Shown here in pieces: positions 25,488-35,898 of a stretch of DNA of 64,000 bases. Origin of the DNA: Trichoderma breve (taxonomy: Eukaryota > Ascomycota > Sordariomycetes > Hypocreales > Hypocreaceae); NCBI RefSeq assembly GCF_028502605.1, contig NC_079232.1, forward strand, positions 3,038,001-3,102,000, read 5' to 3'. Below the pieces are notes generated by a model. It was not told the origin of the DNA and searched no databases. It was given only the letters and a program-made list of their open reading frames with translations. Position 1 is the stretch's first letter, and each line of letters starts with the position of its first letter. The translations under genes were made by a program, and so were the position numbers.

Positions 25488-26873
25488 GATGGCGGTTGGT
25501 GGTGTTTGTGTTGGAACGGGAGAAATAGAAGCGGAAGGCTTGAGAGTTGAAAGAGTTGCAGGTTTGATCAAAGTGGCAATCGAAGCGGATGGTTGGCTCG
25601 AGGTCAAAGGAGCGTCGGCTGGCCAAGTCTCGAGTACGTCAGGGAAAGATGACCTCGTTGGCTGGGCTTTGGGCTGGGAGGATGGGATGGGCGGTGGGAG
25701 CGCCAGTCACGTGCAAGGACCTCACCTGTGACAGTGGTGAGTGGCTCATTTGCCTATTATTAGCCGTGGATTGGTGATGGCAGGCGCCGAGCTGCGTTAG
25801 CACGGGTACCTTGGTACGGAGGCTGTACCTCGGAGCGCGCAGTTGGACGGCCGCGCTGCTGGGATGCTGCAGTACAGATCGAGTACTCCGTACCGTCAAT
25901 CGGTTTGGAATTCAAAAGGAAAATAAAAAACCTGCTTCTACGTGTTACTTGTACTCCGCCGTCTGCGACAAGTGCTACCTGGGGTCAGCCTGTACAGAGC
26001 ATTGTCTTCATGTTATCTTATCTGGGGAGCCTGCCACCAGTATACAAGGATCACGACACAAAGGAGCCTCCATTCGCAATGCTAAGAATAAAATCCAGGT
26101 CCCTCTGAACCTCCCCAGTGGGCTTGGTGCGTTTACTGAATTCGTCAAAACTTGATTACTCACGAATAGGGTTTCCTCAATAAATCTGTCTCCTACTTTT
26201 ATTATTTCTCTCTCTTTTTTCACTCCACCGTATCCCCTCTTCATCGCCGTCGTGTAAGTCCTGGTACGACTCTGCCTGCATTGCCAATTCCAGGCTACCT
26301 CGTGCTGCGGCACAAATCACAGTGCACGTTAGGCCAGGCGCGCATGTGATTCGAGCTTCTCTCGCCGGTCTTTGATCACCTGAGATTCAGCCATGCCGCT
26401 CAGTCAGTCCTCTCAAAACATGCAGTACGAGTACGAAAAAATGTTATCGCAGGTGTCGTGATTCCGATTCCAGCTGTTGGAATCAGTCGACCAATCCCGA
26501 ATCCACCCGCATCATGTGCATCGTTATCTATCAAGAGAGTATCATTTCCTTTTTGTTCTTTTGGAAGCGTTCCATTCCAGCCCAGCCTCTCTTCGTCTCC
26601 GTGACCCGGAATAGCGGAACGGCCCCGCAACGATGCTCCCTAAAGCAGCCCACTGTAGCCTTGTAAGAGGAGGCGCTACGGAAGCAAGGCGAGAAAAAAA
26701 TGACGGATTGTTATCCCGGCACTCTCCGTCCAATGCCGTGTGACATTTTCGCATCAACTTATCAAAATCTCTGATACAAATTTGAATACCGCAAACCTAG
26801 GCATCAAACAGACACTCCTCACACGCCCCCCCAATCCCATGCGGCTCCTCCCCAGGAGCGCCCACCGCAATCA
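25488..26873. other. Divergent intergenic region, ypt1 / 26874 gene
   Basis: A 1.4-kb region between two divergent start codons. It includes the ypt1 upstream region and repeated GTAC words (CGAGTACTCCGTACCG near 25878; CAGTACGAGTACG near 26423). No RNA gene or coding frame is supported. Confidence 0.4.
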
Positions 26874-27909
26874 ATGGCCGCGCCCCTGCGCAACACTCTG
26901 ACGAGCCCAGCCGGCCGCTCATCATTCCGATCTTGGCCCGGCGCTTCTTCTTCAGTTCGCGGCATCACCAGCTTCAGCCCAGCCAATGCCCCAGCACAGA
27001 TTGCCGCGCGGCCGCCGCCGGAGAGTGTTTTAGAACGGCCACCTCCCGATGCTTTATTGCTGAAGAGACCAGTGTCTGCGCCGCGAGACAGCTTGCCTCA
27101 GACGTACTTTGAGAGCTCTGGAGCTGTGTGGGTGGGAGGCCGGGGAGACCAGCCGCCGGATCCAAACAAAGCAAAGCTCGGCAAAAGTAAGTAAAAGCTT
27201 TCAAGAGTCATGTACCTACCTGAAAAGGAGAGAAGAAAGAGAAGACAATGGGTGTATAAAAAGAAGGGATATGAAGGAAATGAAAGCTTACTTACACGCA
27301 TGAACCCTCCCAGCTCTACGAATCCTCCAAGAACGCCTCCCGACGCTCCTCCAATCTCCCCTCCCGCAAGACATCCTCGCCCCCAACATCTCGCTCCAGC
27401 TCTTCCCCTCAACGCACCCCCATCTCCCCGTCGTCTCCGGCCGAGTCGCCTACAACGCCGCCCTCTGGACCTCCCCCATCGCCTGGAACCGCGTCCCCAT
27501 CATCGGCAACGTCAAGCTCGAGATCCTCGCCGAGCGCATGACCTCGGAGCCCCTGACCTTCTTGCCCCGCCGCGCCGGCGCCATCCAGGAGCAGCTCGTC
27601 GTGCGCTGGTGCGAGAAGCGCAAGGTCAAGGAAAAGGAGGACAAGAACAAGGGCACGGGTATTTCGCTGCCCTCGTTGCGCCTGGCCCGCGGTGTCGATC
27701 CTAAAGAGGCCTTTACGGGGCTCTTCATCTTCGATTTCGATTCAGAGGGCAGGATCCTTACGCATACCATTGAGCAGGCTCAGGAGGGTGGCGATTGGGA
27801 GAAGGGCATGGGAGCCAAGTTCGTGGGCCTCACTGATTGGCTACTAGGCGGGCTTCAGGGTCCGGACGATAACCCGATACCCATGTTTGAGAGAAAACGG
27901 ACGATGTGA
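26874..27909 (+). CDS. Unrecognised conserved-type protein, possible mitochondrial targeting
   Basis: Two exons, 26874-27186 and 27314-27909, join in frame (donor GTAAGT, acceptor CTCCCAG) into 302 residues. The first 50 residues are rich in Arg, Ser, Ala and Pro and nearly free of acidic residues (RNTLTSPAGRSSFRSWPGAS), consistent with a mitochondrial presequence. The junction gives LGKTLRILQERLPTLLQS, then NISLQLFPSTHPHLPVVSGR and WTSPIAWNRVPIIGNVKLEI, which read as a folded domain, followed by a basic linker KRKVKEKEDKNKG and GLFIFDFDSEGRILTHTIEQ near the end. The last segment resembles SnoaL/NTF2-type cores only loosely. I do not recognise the family, and no catalytic motif is evident. 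Confidence 0.75.
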
Positions 27910-28501
27910 TTTTTGAAGCGATTGGTGGGAGAGCGTATGTTTTGAGAAACGGAAAGATGAGGAAAGAAGGGACTCTTTGGTCCCCCCGGCGTTGATGGCA
28001 TCACGATTTGGTCTCTTCACCTACCTGGTCGACCCCGAGGTAAGGTGTATGTTGTAACGATAGCTGCCTGTTTAGAAGGCATTTGTATAACTCTGTATAT
28101 CCTAGCAAGACTCTCTACTACGTTAGTAATTAGCATCTCACAACCTACTCAGCAATAGCATACAAGTTTATCATATAATGAAGCAACATTCGGTAAATCA
28201 AGCCATATCATGTCAATATCAGAAAGCCAGCAGGTACGCGGAATAGACGTCTCTAGTCATTCAAGGCGTGTAGCATAAAACTACCTCTTTTGCACCAGTC
28301 AACTCTCCGGTCCGGGGGCATTTCACAATATTCTGCCGCCGAACCGCCTCTGCCGCAGCGCATAAAAAACAAATAAAAAAAAAGAGAAAATGTGGAAAAC
28401 AAAAAAAGAATTCCCTGCTGTCGGCTTCTCAACCCCCCTTCTCGTTTGTTCCTCTTTTCTAGAACAATGCGGGCACAGCATGCAAATATCATGCTCCGTC
28501 T
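27910..28501. other. Short region between convergent genes
   Basis: 3' flanks of the 302-residue gene (plus) and lsm1 (minus). An A-rich stretch lies at 28365-28410. Nothing else is supported. Confidence 0.4.
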
Positions 28502-29198
28502 TTAAAAGAAGATGTCTCCCAAATTCTCGCCCTCAAAACCAATCCGGACGAGCTTTTTCAAGCGCGCCTTCTCTTTGGCCTTGTCCGCCGCCTTCTTCGC
28601 CTCGGCGAGCTTTTTCACAACCTCCACCTCCGCGAGCTCATATCCCGGCGGTGCATCGTCGTCCTTGTCCAGGTCAATCTCTCCTAGAAGCAAGACGTTC
28701 TCGCCTCGCACGAGGAAGATACCGTGCGTTATATCGGCAAAGTAGCCGTACGGATACTCTGATCCAGGGTTATCGGGTCTGGGAGCGAATATCCTCTCTG
28801 TCGTCGATTGGAGAACAATGTTGGCTGTTTTGCATTATAAAGACATTAGATGATCGAGTCTTTTTCTTCTTGTGTTCGTACAACTCTTTTTCGCAGTTCT
28901 TGGTTTTGGGGGGACTACACACCGAACTGGTCCCAGCTTCGTAATACTCCAATCAACTTTCTTCCATCACGCAGAACCACCATGAGTTTTTCTACATCCG
29001 CCTGTTAGTACAAAGCAACCTCCCCAGTCTTCACGTCTCCCATTCTCTGATCTGACGTTGTTCCATGGGAGGCATACTATCGGTGAGGTCCAACAGCTGC
29101 GCGGCAGTCGTAAACATCTGCGGCGGCAGCTGGGCAAAAGGTTGAGAGGCCGGAGCCCCAGGAGGAGGGGCGTCAGAAATGGCTAGATTTTCCATCAT
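28502..29198 (-). CDS. lsm1: Sm-like protein Lsm1
   Basis: Subunit of the cytoplasmic Lsm1-7/Pat1 ring that binds oligoadenylated 3' ends and activates mRNA decapping. Three exons, 29198-29078, 28991-28923 and 28824-28502, give 170 residues. Joined sequence shows Sm1 (KKLMVVLRDGRKLIGVLRSW, then DQFANIVLQ) and Sm2 (HGIFLVRGENVLLLGEID). The C-terminal tail is helical and basic (EAKKAADKAKEKARLKKL), typical of Lsm1. Donors are GTATGC and GTGTGT; the first intron has TACTAAC 13 nt before its TGTAG acceptor. Two adjacent ATGs occur at the start. The upstream region has the palindrome CTTATCGATAAG at 29431. Confidence 0.95.
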
Positions 29199-30752
29199 GA
29201 TAGCATGAGGCGGGCGAGAAACAAAAAAGGTGTTGTGTAAATCTGGTTCGTGTTCCGGCTCAGGGTTCCATGGGCTGTGGTATTTCGGCGTTCTTTTTGT
29301 CTATATCAACATGGCCGCAGGAGGTTCTTGGGAGGGACGAGGCTGTAATCTGGAGAACAGCACATTGGCAGTCCAAGTGAGGTTGGCCGGCCATCGCTGT
29401 ACCCGCTGTGGTTGAGCGATGCGCTGTCGCCTTATCGATAAGTATATATCACGTGTCAGCGCCGTTGCTTTGAGGTCTGGCCTGCCTACGTCAGAGGGAA
29501 CGAATTAGGTTTTTTGAGATACCAGGTAGCTGGATGTAATATGCACCCGCACCTGTACCCTTAAGGCGGGCATTGAAACATCGAGTTAATTGGATTCAAA
29601 GATGACGCAAGGTACAATCCAATTTGATACGTGGCATTTGGATATATCAGAGGTTGGATGCGCTCTCAAAGTAAGGTAGAAGATGCATTCATCTGGATGT
29701 ACCGGCACTGTACTGTACTTCAAGAGCCTTGGTTCAAGCAGCCAACAGCTTGTAAGCCGTCAACGATATTACTAAGAGTTACTTACCCGTATCAGCTCAT
29801 GTAGATCCCAGGGCTGGTACATACAGTGCATATGGTAAATGCTACGAAGCTTTTCATAGGCGTTTACCTTACGCTGAAACCTGTGTAAAATGTTAAATGC
29901 TTATAGCCGCTTGCATGAACCCCGTCGCCGGCTCAAGCATCAAGATTGGCAACTCATTTCGCAGGCAGCACGCGATCTCCAATCAAAGCTACGCTCGTCT
30001 CGTCGCGACAAATGACGGTTGAGTCATCAGGTCAGGTACTGTAACTGTACATGTACTTGTCAAAAGTGAGGGGTGTCTGGGGCCCAGAGCTAAGGCAGGT
30101 ACTTAGCTCCAGCGCACACGACAGCTCCCTCGTCATGTCTATGGCATCGATTTCTATGCTCTCTATCATCCAGACATCCGGAACGCGCGACAGGCCGCCT
30201 CTCCGCCGTCGTTGTGTAAACAATTAATTTTGTGTATCCTATTTCAAGAGCATTGTGCCTTGTAATACACCGGATATTCCCCGTCCCGTCTTAATATTTT
30301 CTTTCTGAGTGGTAGCTTCTATGATAAAAAGAGACCTGCCGACAACGCCTGAGCCGAATTCAAAAACTCATCGCACCCCTGGATGGTTAGCGGCTTTTGT
30401 GTGTGTGAGTCTGTGTTTGTGTGATTGTGTGTTAAGGAAATGTTGTAGAGCGGCCGCGGTGACCCAATGGACCGCCGTAATCCGTCAACCAGAAAGCAAG
30501 CTTCTTCTATCTTCCTCTCTCTCCTGCTCTTGCTCTTGCTCTCTGGCTGTTCTGTCGTTGTTCACGGTTGCGTCCGAGCTGTCCTCTGTGTGCAAGTTGC
30601 TTCCACGACCTCAAAGCACTTGCCATTCTATGGCGTTCCCCGGAGATTGTGAGGGGATAATTAATAAAGTGTACAAGGAGAAAGGAAAAGGGTGGGGATG
30701 GTTTTGTAGAGAACGAGGACAGCCGAAAGCACAAGCCCCAAGGCCAGCTTGC
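29199..30752. other. Intergenic, lsm1 promoter and aps1 3' flank
   Basis: Contains the lsm1 upstream region with the palindrome at 29431 and a GT-rich stretch near 30399-30432 (TGTGTGTGAGTCTGTG). Frames at 30309-30770 are low-complexity and not credible as genes. Confidence 0.4.
29431..29442. promoter_or_regulatory. Palindrome CTTATCGATAAG
   Basis: Perfect 12-bp palindrome 233 bp upstream of the lsm1 start. It contains two overlapping inverted GATAA words (GATA-factor-like) and shares its TTATCGATAA core with a site in the rix7/vps20 promoter at 45518. Confidence 0.4.
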
Positions 30753-31504
30753 TCATGTCCTGTTCATTGAAGAGCGATTCAAGGCTTCTTGGAGCTCAGG
30801 TCTGTTGACAAGAACCTCAATTGCCTTGGTGTAGGTGAACCACTCACGCTCTCGCTTGTCCTTTTCCGGCCAATCGTCCAACTGGTCCAGGACGGTGCCC
30901 TGGTAAAAGTAATAGCGAGAGCGGTCCTTGGACGTCTTGGGTGGCCGCTTCTCCTCAAAGTTGCCCAAGTCATAGTCAATGTTGACCGTAATGCCGGCCT
31001 CCTCCCATGCCTCCCGCACCGCAGACTCCTGACATGATTCATCCGACTCCCATCCTCCTTTGGGCAGGACCCAGCCCTTCCGCCGGGTAGACTGGATCAG
31101 GATGACGTGGTTGCGGTCTGCGCTGAGCGGCACGATGCCGGCGACAAGTCGTTCTCCTTGTGAGTTGTACCCTGCAGGAGGGAGATGGGTCAGTGGGATC
31201 CCGGGCTTTGGCGTCGGCGGAGCGAAGCAAAAGCAGACAAACGAGGCGGCTGACAATGCAAGGACGGCAGAGAAGCGCGCGGGACAACAGGGGAAACAGG
31301 GGAATGCAAAAAGTTTTAGAGAGAAACGGGGATAGAGGGTGCGAGATTGGGGTCTTTGCGAGGAAAAGGTAGTCAAGGTGGTTGTGTGAAACAAGGTGCA
31401 ATCAATCTTCACTCGAGAGAGGACTTACGTTGTTTGCTCCGCCCGGTCCGCGACTGCATTGACCGATTGTTGGATCCCTCGGCGCTGGAAGCCGAACCCG
31501 ACAT
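30753..31504 (-). CDS. aps1: Nudix hydrolase, Aps1/DIPP type
   Basis: Predicted diphosphoinositol-polyphosphate and diadenosine-polyphosphate phosphohydrolase. Two exons, 31504-31429 and 31171-30753, give 164 residues, close to the family's usual size. The first exon encodes a short Ser/Arg-rich N-terminus; donor GTAAGT and acceptor CTGCAG lead to RYNSQGERLVAGIVPLS. The Nudix box is complete: G-x5-E-x7-REAWEEAGI, preceded by GWVLPKGGW. STRRKGWVLPKG is characteristic of DIPP enzymes. No targeting signal is visible after the hydrophilic N-terminus. Substrate is inferred from family wording and could be narrower. The 257-nt intron is longer than most in the window. Confidence 0.9.
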
Positions 31505-31758
31505 TTTGGAAGCTGCCGTGCCAACGTGCTCTGTGAAGTTTTGTGTGCGCGTGTTGAGGTTAAGCAGGATCTGGTGATGATTGGCCACTGGATTCTAGGT
31601 ACGGAATAGAATTGGCCGAGGAAGGAAGAAAAAAAAAGAGGTGCCGGAAACGGGGGCTTCGCCGGCGGTCGAGAGCGTCGTAAGGCGGAGAGGCAGGGAG
31701 AAAAGTCACAGTGACATGTGCTGCATCATCGTCGATTTAAGAGAGCAGAAAAATGAGA

Positions 31759-31800
31759 TAAAGGTAAAAGGTGAAAAAAAGGTAAAAAGGTGAAAAGGGT
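31759..31800. repeat. Purine-rich imperfect repeat (GGTRAAAA)n
   Basis: Direct, imperfect repetition of GGTAAAAGGTGAAAAAAAGG-like units, entirely A/G apart from the regular T. It lies about 255 bp upstream of the Nudix gene start, so within its promoter region. Confidence 0.7.
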
Positions 31801-32098
31801 CTTTGTTGTGTCGTCCCCGTTGAGATAATGACGGAGGCCGGGGGAGGGAACGAATGCAGGTCTAGGTGTATTTTTTTTCTGCGGCAAGATGGCGTTCTAG
31901 ACGGGGTCCGAAAGCGATGTATAAGTAACTCGGCGCCGACTCGGGGAACCGCCAGCCCTGGGTGGTGCCTTGGACTTTGGGGGAGGGACTTTCAGTTGGC
32001 TCAGCAAAGTGGCCAATATTGGAATACCTGACCTGACCTGACTTTATGGATTTAGCACTGGACTGGACTGGTTTATTCGTCCCAAGGCGGAACTACTG

Positions 32099-32114
32099 GT
32101 ACTGGTACCAGTAC
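32099..32114. repeat. 16-bp perfect palindrome
   Basis: GTACTGGTACCAGTAC equals its own reverse complement. It lies in a cluster of GGTACTGG and GTACGAGTAC words (about 32093-32130 and 32330-32425). Confidence 0.85.
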
Positions 32115-35100
32115 TGGTACGAGTACTGTAAGCGCGGGCTTGGTGCGGTGTGATTTGATTTGGACTGTGCAAGCCTGAGCTGGTACCTGGCGCTGGTAGT
32201 GGAACCAAGGGCTTGCAAGGTTGGGTTGGCTCAAACGCGGAGATGGGGCCAAAGTTTGTCGCGCACGCTGCCTGTTCTGGTACGAGTGAGTACTGTAGCC
32301 CGTGCCGTTTTATTAATTGCCCCAGACGGACAAGATTCTGGATCTGGCCTTGGTCCTGGTAGTGGTACTGTACGAGTATGTAAAGTACTTGGTGGCCTGG
32401 ATATAGTACTGCTACTGTACTGTACAAAGCATCAAGGTGGTGGTGGCGGTTGAGGTTACTTGTAAGTTGGGGGCCACACAAAGCTCCAGTAGCTGGATGC
32501 CAATATTGTATGTACCAAATGCTTGGTTTGGCGACGCACGCGCGCAAGCTTCAGCCGTGCTGGCCGGGTGTAAACTCCGTCAGCGCAATCTGCGGCGATA
32601 TCAGGGGCAGCAAAGCCGGCCACGGCCGCATGAACTAGGCTCAGGCGACGGGGAGGCACACGTGCGTCTGCGTACGCGGTACGGCGAGACGGCACGGGGA
32701 TTGCGGTCTGGGGGAAGTGTTTGATAGAGTGGCGCCGGAGCAGGGCAATAAAGGGAGTGAGTCAATGAGTGAGTAGAGGTTGGTGAACGGGAAAAAAGGA
32801 GTTAGGAAACTCTCCGGGAGCTTGTACTCGTACTTGTTATATAACAACGGACAAGGACAAGGACAAGGAGGGACTCCCACGCGGTACAGTAACGATGGGG
32901 GTAACAGTACGAGTAACTCGTCCAGCCAGAAACCACAGCTTCTAGGCTGTCTGTTGCGTGTCTCGTGCCATGACAATAGATGGGAGGGTCCCGGCCGAGG
33001 AGGATCCGCGTTAGCTTTATAGTCAAACTAAGGTGCCATCTATGTTAGTGTCATGAGCGGGATGGAGCTCGACAAGGCCTGCCTGCCCAGTCATGTCGTG
33101 CGTCAGGGCCGGTGGCGCCGGGACGACGTGAGCAAGGGCAAGTAAAGAAATGACTTTTCAACGACGAGGAACGAAGCTGTCATGATGGAGGCGAAGGCGA
33201 GGCGAGTCGATTCCATGCGCTGTGATGTGATATGATGTGGTGCGGCAGGGAAGAGGAGGAAGAGGAGGCAGCAAGGCAGATTGTGGGATATTGACGTGCT
33301 TTGCTCTGCTCAGCTGTGCTCTGCTATACAACACGGCAACCACCAACAAGAAACAGGCAAGATAGACGGACAGACACACAGACAGCCCTTCGTGTGTCAT
33401 CCGGTCCGTAGGTGCAGGTACGAGAGGTACGTGTACGCGTGCGTTCATCAGTGGTCAAGTGTATGTACGAGTAGCAGGTACCTCGTACGCCTACAGTAAC
33501 AGGACACGCGGGATGAGATTTGATGGAAGAGACATGGCACGGGCCCGAGGCCGGAATAGGGACCAGGTCCAGTGGGAGAGTTTGGGGGTTTCATCCCATG
33601 AAGCCGCAGTTCGCCCTGGAGAGGAACGAGGGAAAAAGGTTGGCAAGGCCTGGAAAATCCCCAAAATAAAATAAAATAGCACCGCCAAGCACCCCTGTCC
33701 CTACATGCAGGCGACGTGCACCCGATGCCTCGTCCAATGGGCGGCGGGCCAAATGCTCCATATAACAACAATGTACGAAGCGCATGGGCAGACGACGAGC
33801 AATGGCCGGAACACTACTGGCAGTAGTACGGAGAGCTATATACGGTAGCCCTGCCAGCGAGGAGGTAGAGAGGCACCACTCAGCTGCCAAGGTGACACAT
33901 AGGCCCGTGTAATGCATATTGAGCCTTTGGAAGTATAGCAGTTGAGTCAAGACACATGAGCGCCGAGACAGACGGAGCAGAGGTGAGATTGGCGAGGTTT
34001 TACGCTCAGGTGATGGTCGACTTGCTGCCGGATAAGCTTTCACTAACTGAGGGCTGAGATGGACTGATCAATGTCCTAGGCCCTCCGTACACCATCTATC
34101 TGTCTGAGCACCGACCTACATAGCATATGCATGGACGAGGCGCCATCGTGGTTAGTAGCAGCATTTCCGTTAGGTACTTGCAGCATATATCGTTTAGTCA
34201 GGGCGCCCGTCTGTCCAATCATTAAATATAGATAGCCCTCGCCTCATTAGCCCGCATCGAGAAATGGTCGCATGAGGCTTCTGCTGGCTGATATTACCGG
34301 CAAAGCTGTGTGCATATTCGGCATGTCCAAACAGCATACCAAGTAGGTACAGGTGGGAAATACGGTGAGCAAAAGCCGTTACCTCGCTGCCCCCTTGCAG
34401 CCAGAAGATGCATCCCAACGGCCTCGCCAGGTCCAACGAGATGCTAGAGCGTCGCCACGCTCCTTGGTCTGCCGGGCAAGGGAGGGCTTCGGGGAGTTTG
34501 CGTGCATGTAGAGTTCCTGGCTTCCACCTGGCACACACGGCTACTACTGGGATATGCGTGTTACCAAGGTGTATGATATAGTACAAGTAGTATCACAAGG
34601 CATCAATGCGGGCGTATCCTTTCTATTATCAGCATGCTAGACGTCATATCGGAAGAGTCGATTAAGTGCTTAGTAGCACAGAATGATCCCATTGAGAAAC
34701 AGTAGTGACTCAACGACTGCCTCCAATACCTTATACAGGCATAGGCAAATTAGTGTAAGTACGGACGACATCATGGAAACGTACGCGAGATTTACCGCCT
34801 AGCATCGGCCGCAGAACCCGAACCCTGGATACAATGCCTATGGGTAATCCGGCAACTGGAACATTTCGGAATCGTGACAGTACCGTAAAAGACCTCAAGG
34901 TACGGTTTGATCCTCTGGCGCGTTGCTAAACCAGGCCGATGAGCTGTCATTGTCTCCATCCATCCACATGTTACCTGTATCTTCCAGGGTCCAAGCTGCC
35001 AGCTAGTACCGGCTTGAGAAATCATGCCTACACGTACATACTCGTACCTTGTAGTATGCTCCGCAACGTTAGTACATACAGGCGGTTGAACCCATTACAG

Positions 35101-35898
35101 TACGCCGATAAGGAGCTCTGGAGGCCTTTTGGGGACTTGGTAGCATCAAGCCCGGGATGCCTGTGGCCGCTTTGAGCACCCAAGCCGCACAGTTGAAGCA
35201 ACGTTGAGGTCCATGGATATGGACTGATGCATGTACCTTAGGTACGCACCTGTGGCCCTCGTGCTTAGTGAGTTTAGCGACTGGACGGACCGCTGAATCT
35301 GGCGCTGTCAACGCATCCCGTCACCCTGGCAGCCACTAACACAATCAACTCAACCCCTCACTTGCTCCCCCCTTTGCCCCGCCATGGCGATTCGAGCTTG
35401 ACCTCATCAACCCATGAGAACCTCTTTTTTTACTCCGCCGAGGCGCGCTTGCGATGCTTGAATCATCTTTCTTTCTCTCCATCTCCGTTAACATGAATTC
35501 CTGCCGTCGGCAGCAGAGATAGTGGCCCTGCCCTGCCCCCGTCCAACCAAGCAACTGCATCCTCGCCCGTGGCCAGCACCACGCCCAGCTCCGCCATAAG
35601 CCAGCCTGCTTCTACTGTATCGGCATCATGACGGCGGCTAGATCACATACATGCCACCCCACAAGTTAAAACTGTCCCGTCGTCTCTCACCCAGCTGAAG
35701 TGCCTGGGGCGGAAGTTCTGCTTGTTCCGCTTGGACTTTTTGCCGCTTCGAACTCCCTTCCTGCGCTATACCCGTCCGCCTTACTGTACCTTACCTTGGG
35801 ACCATCTCCATCTATATGGAAACGCTCGCATTCACTCCATCTTAACGCCTCACGCACCAACTTGCCTGTTCAGGAAAACTCGAGGTGCCAGACCAGCC

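Larger units (their letters stand above)
31505..35898. other. 4.4-kb gene-poor interval rich in GTAC words
   Basis: No coding frame with recognisable protein sequence. It contains a purine-rich GGTAAAA repeat at 31759, a 16-bp palindrome at 32099, GGACAA tandem copies near 32849, and many GTACGAGTAC-like words between 32100 and 33480 and near 35035. The last 200 bp form the pyrimidine-rich leader of ate1. Confidence 0.4.

Noticed and set aside
30309..30770. 153-codon frame upstream of the Nudix gene end
   Set aside because: GT/CT-rich low-complexity translation (Cys/Leu/Ser), no splice or homology support.
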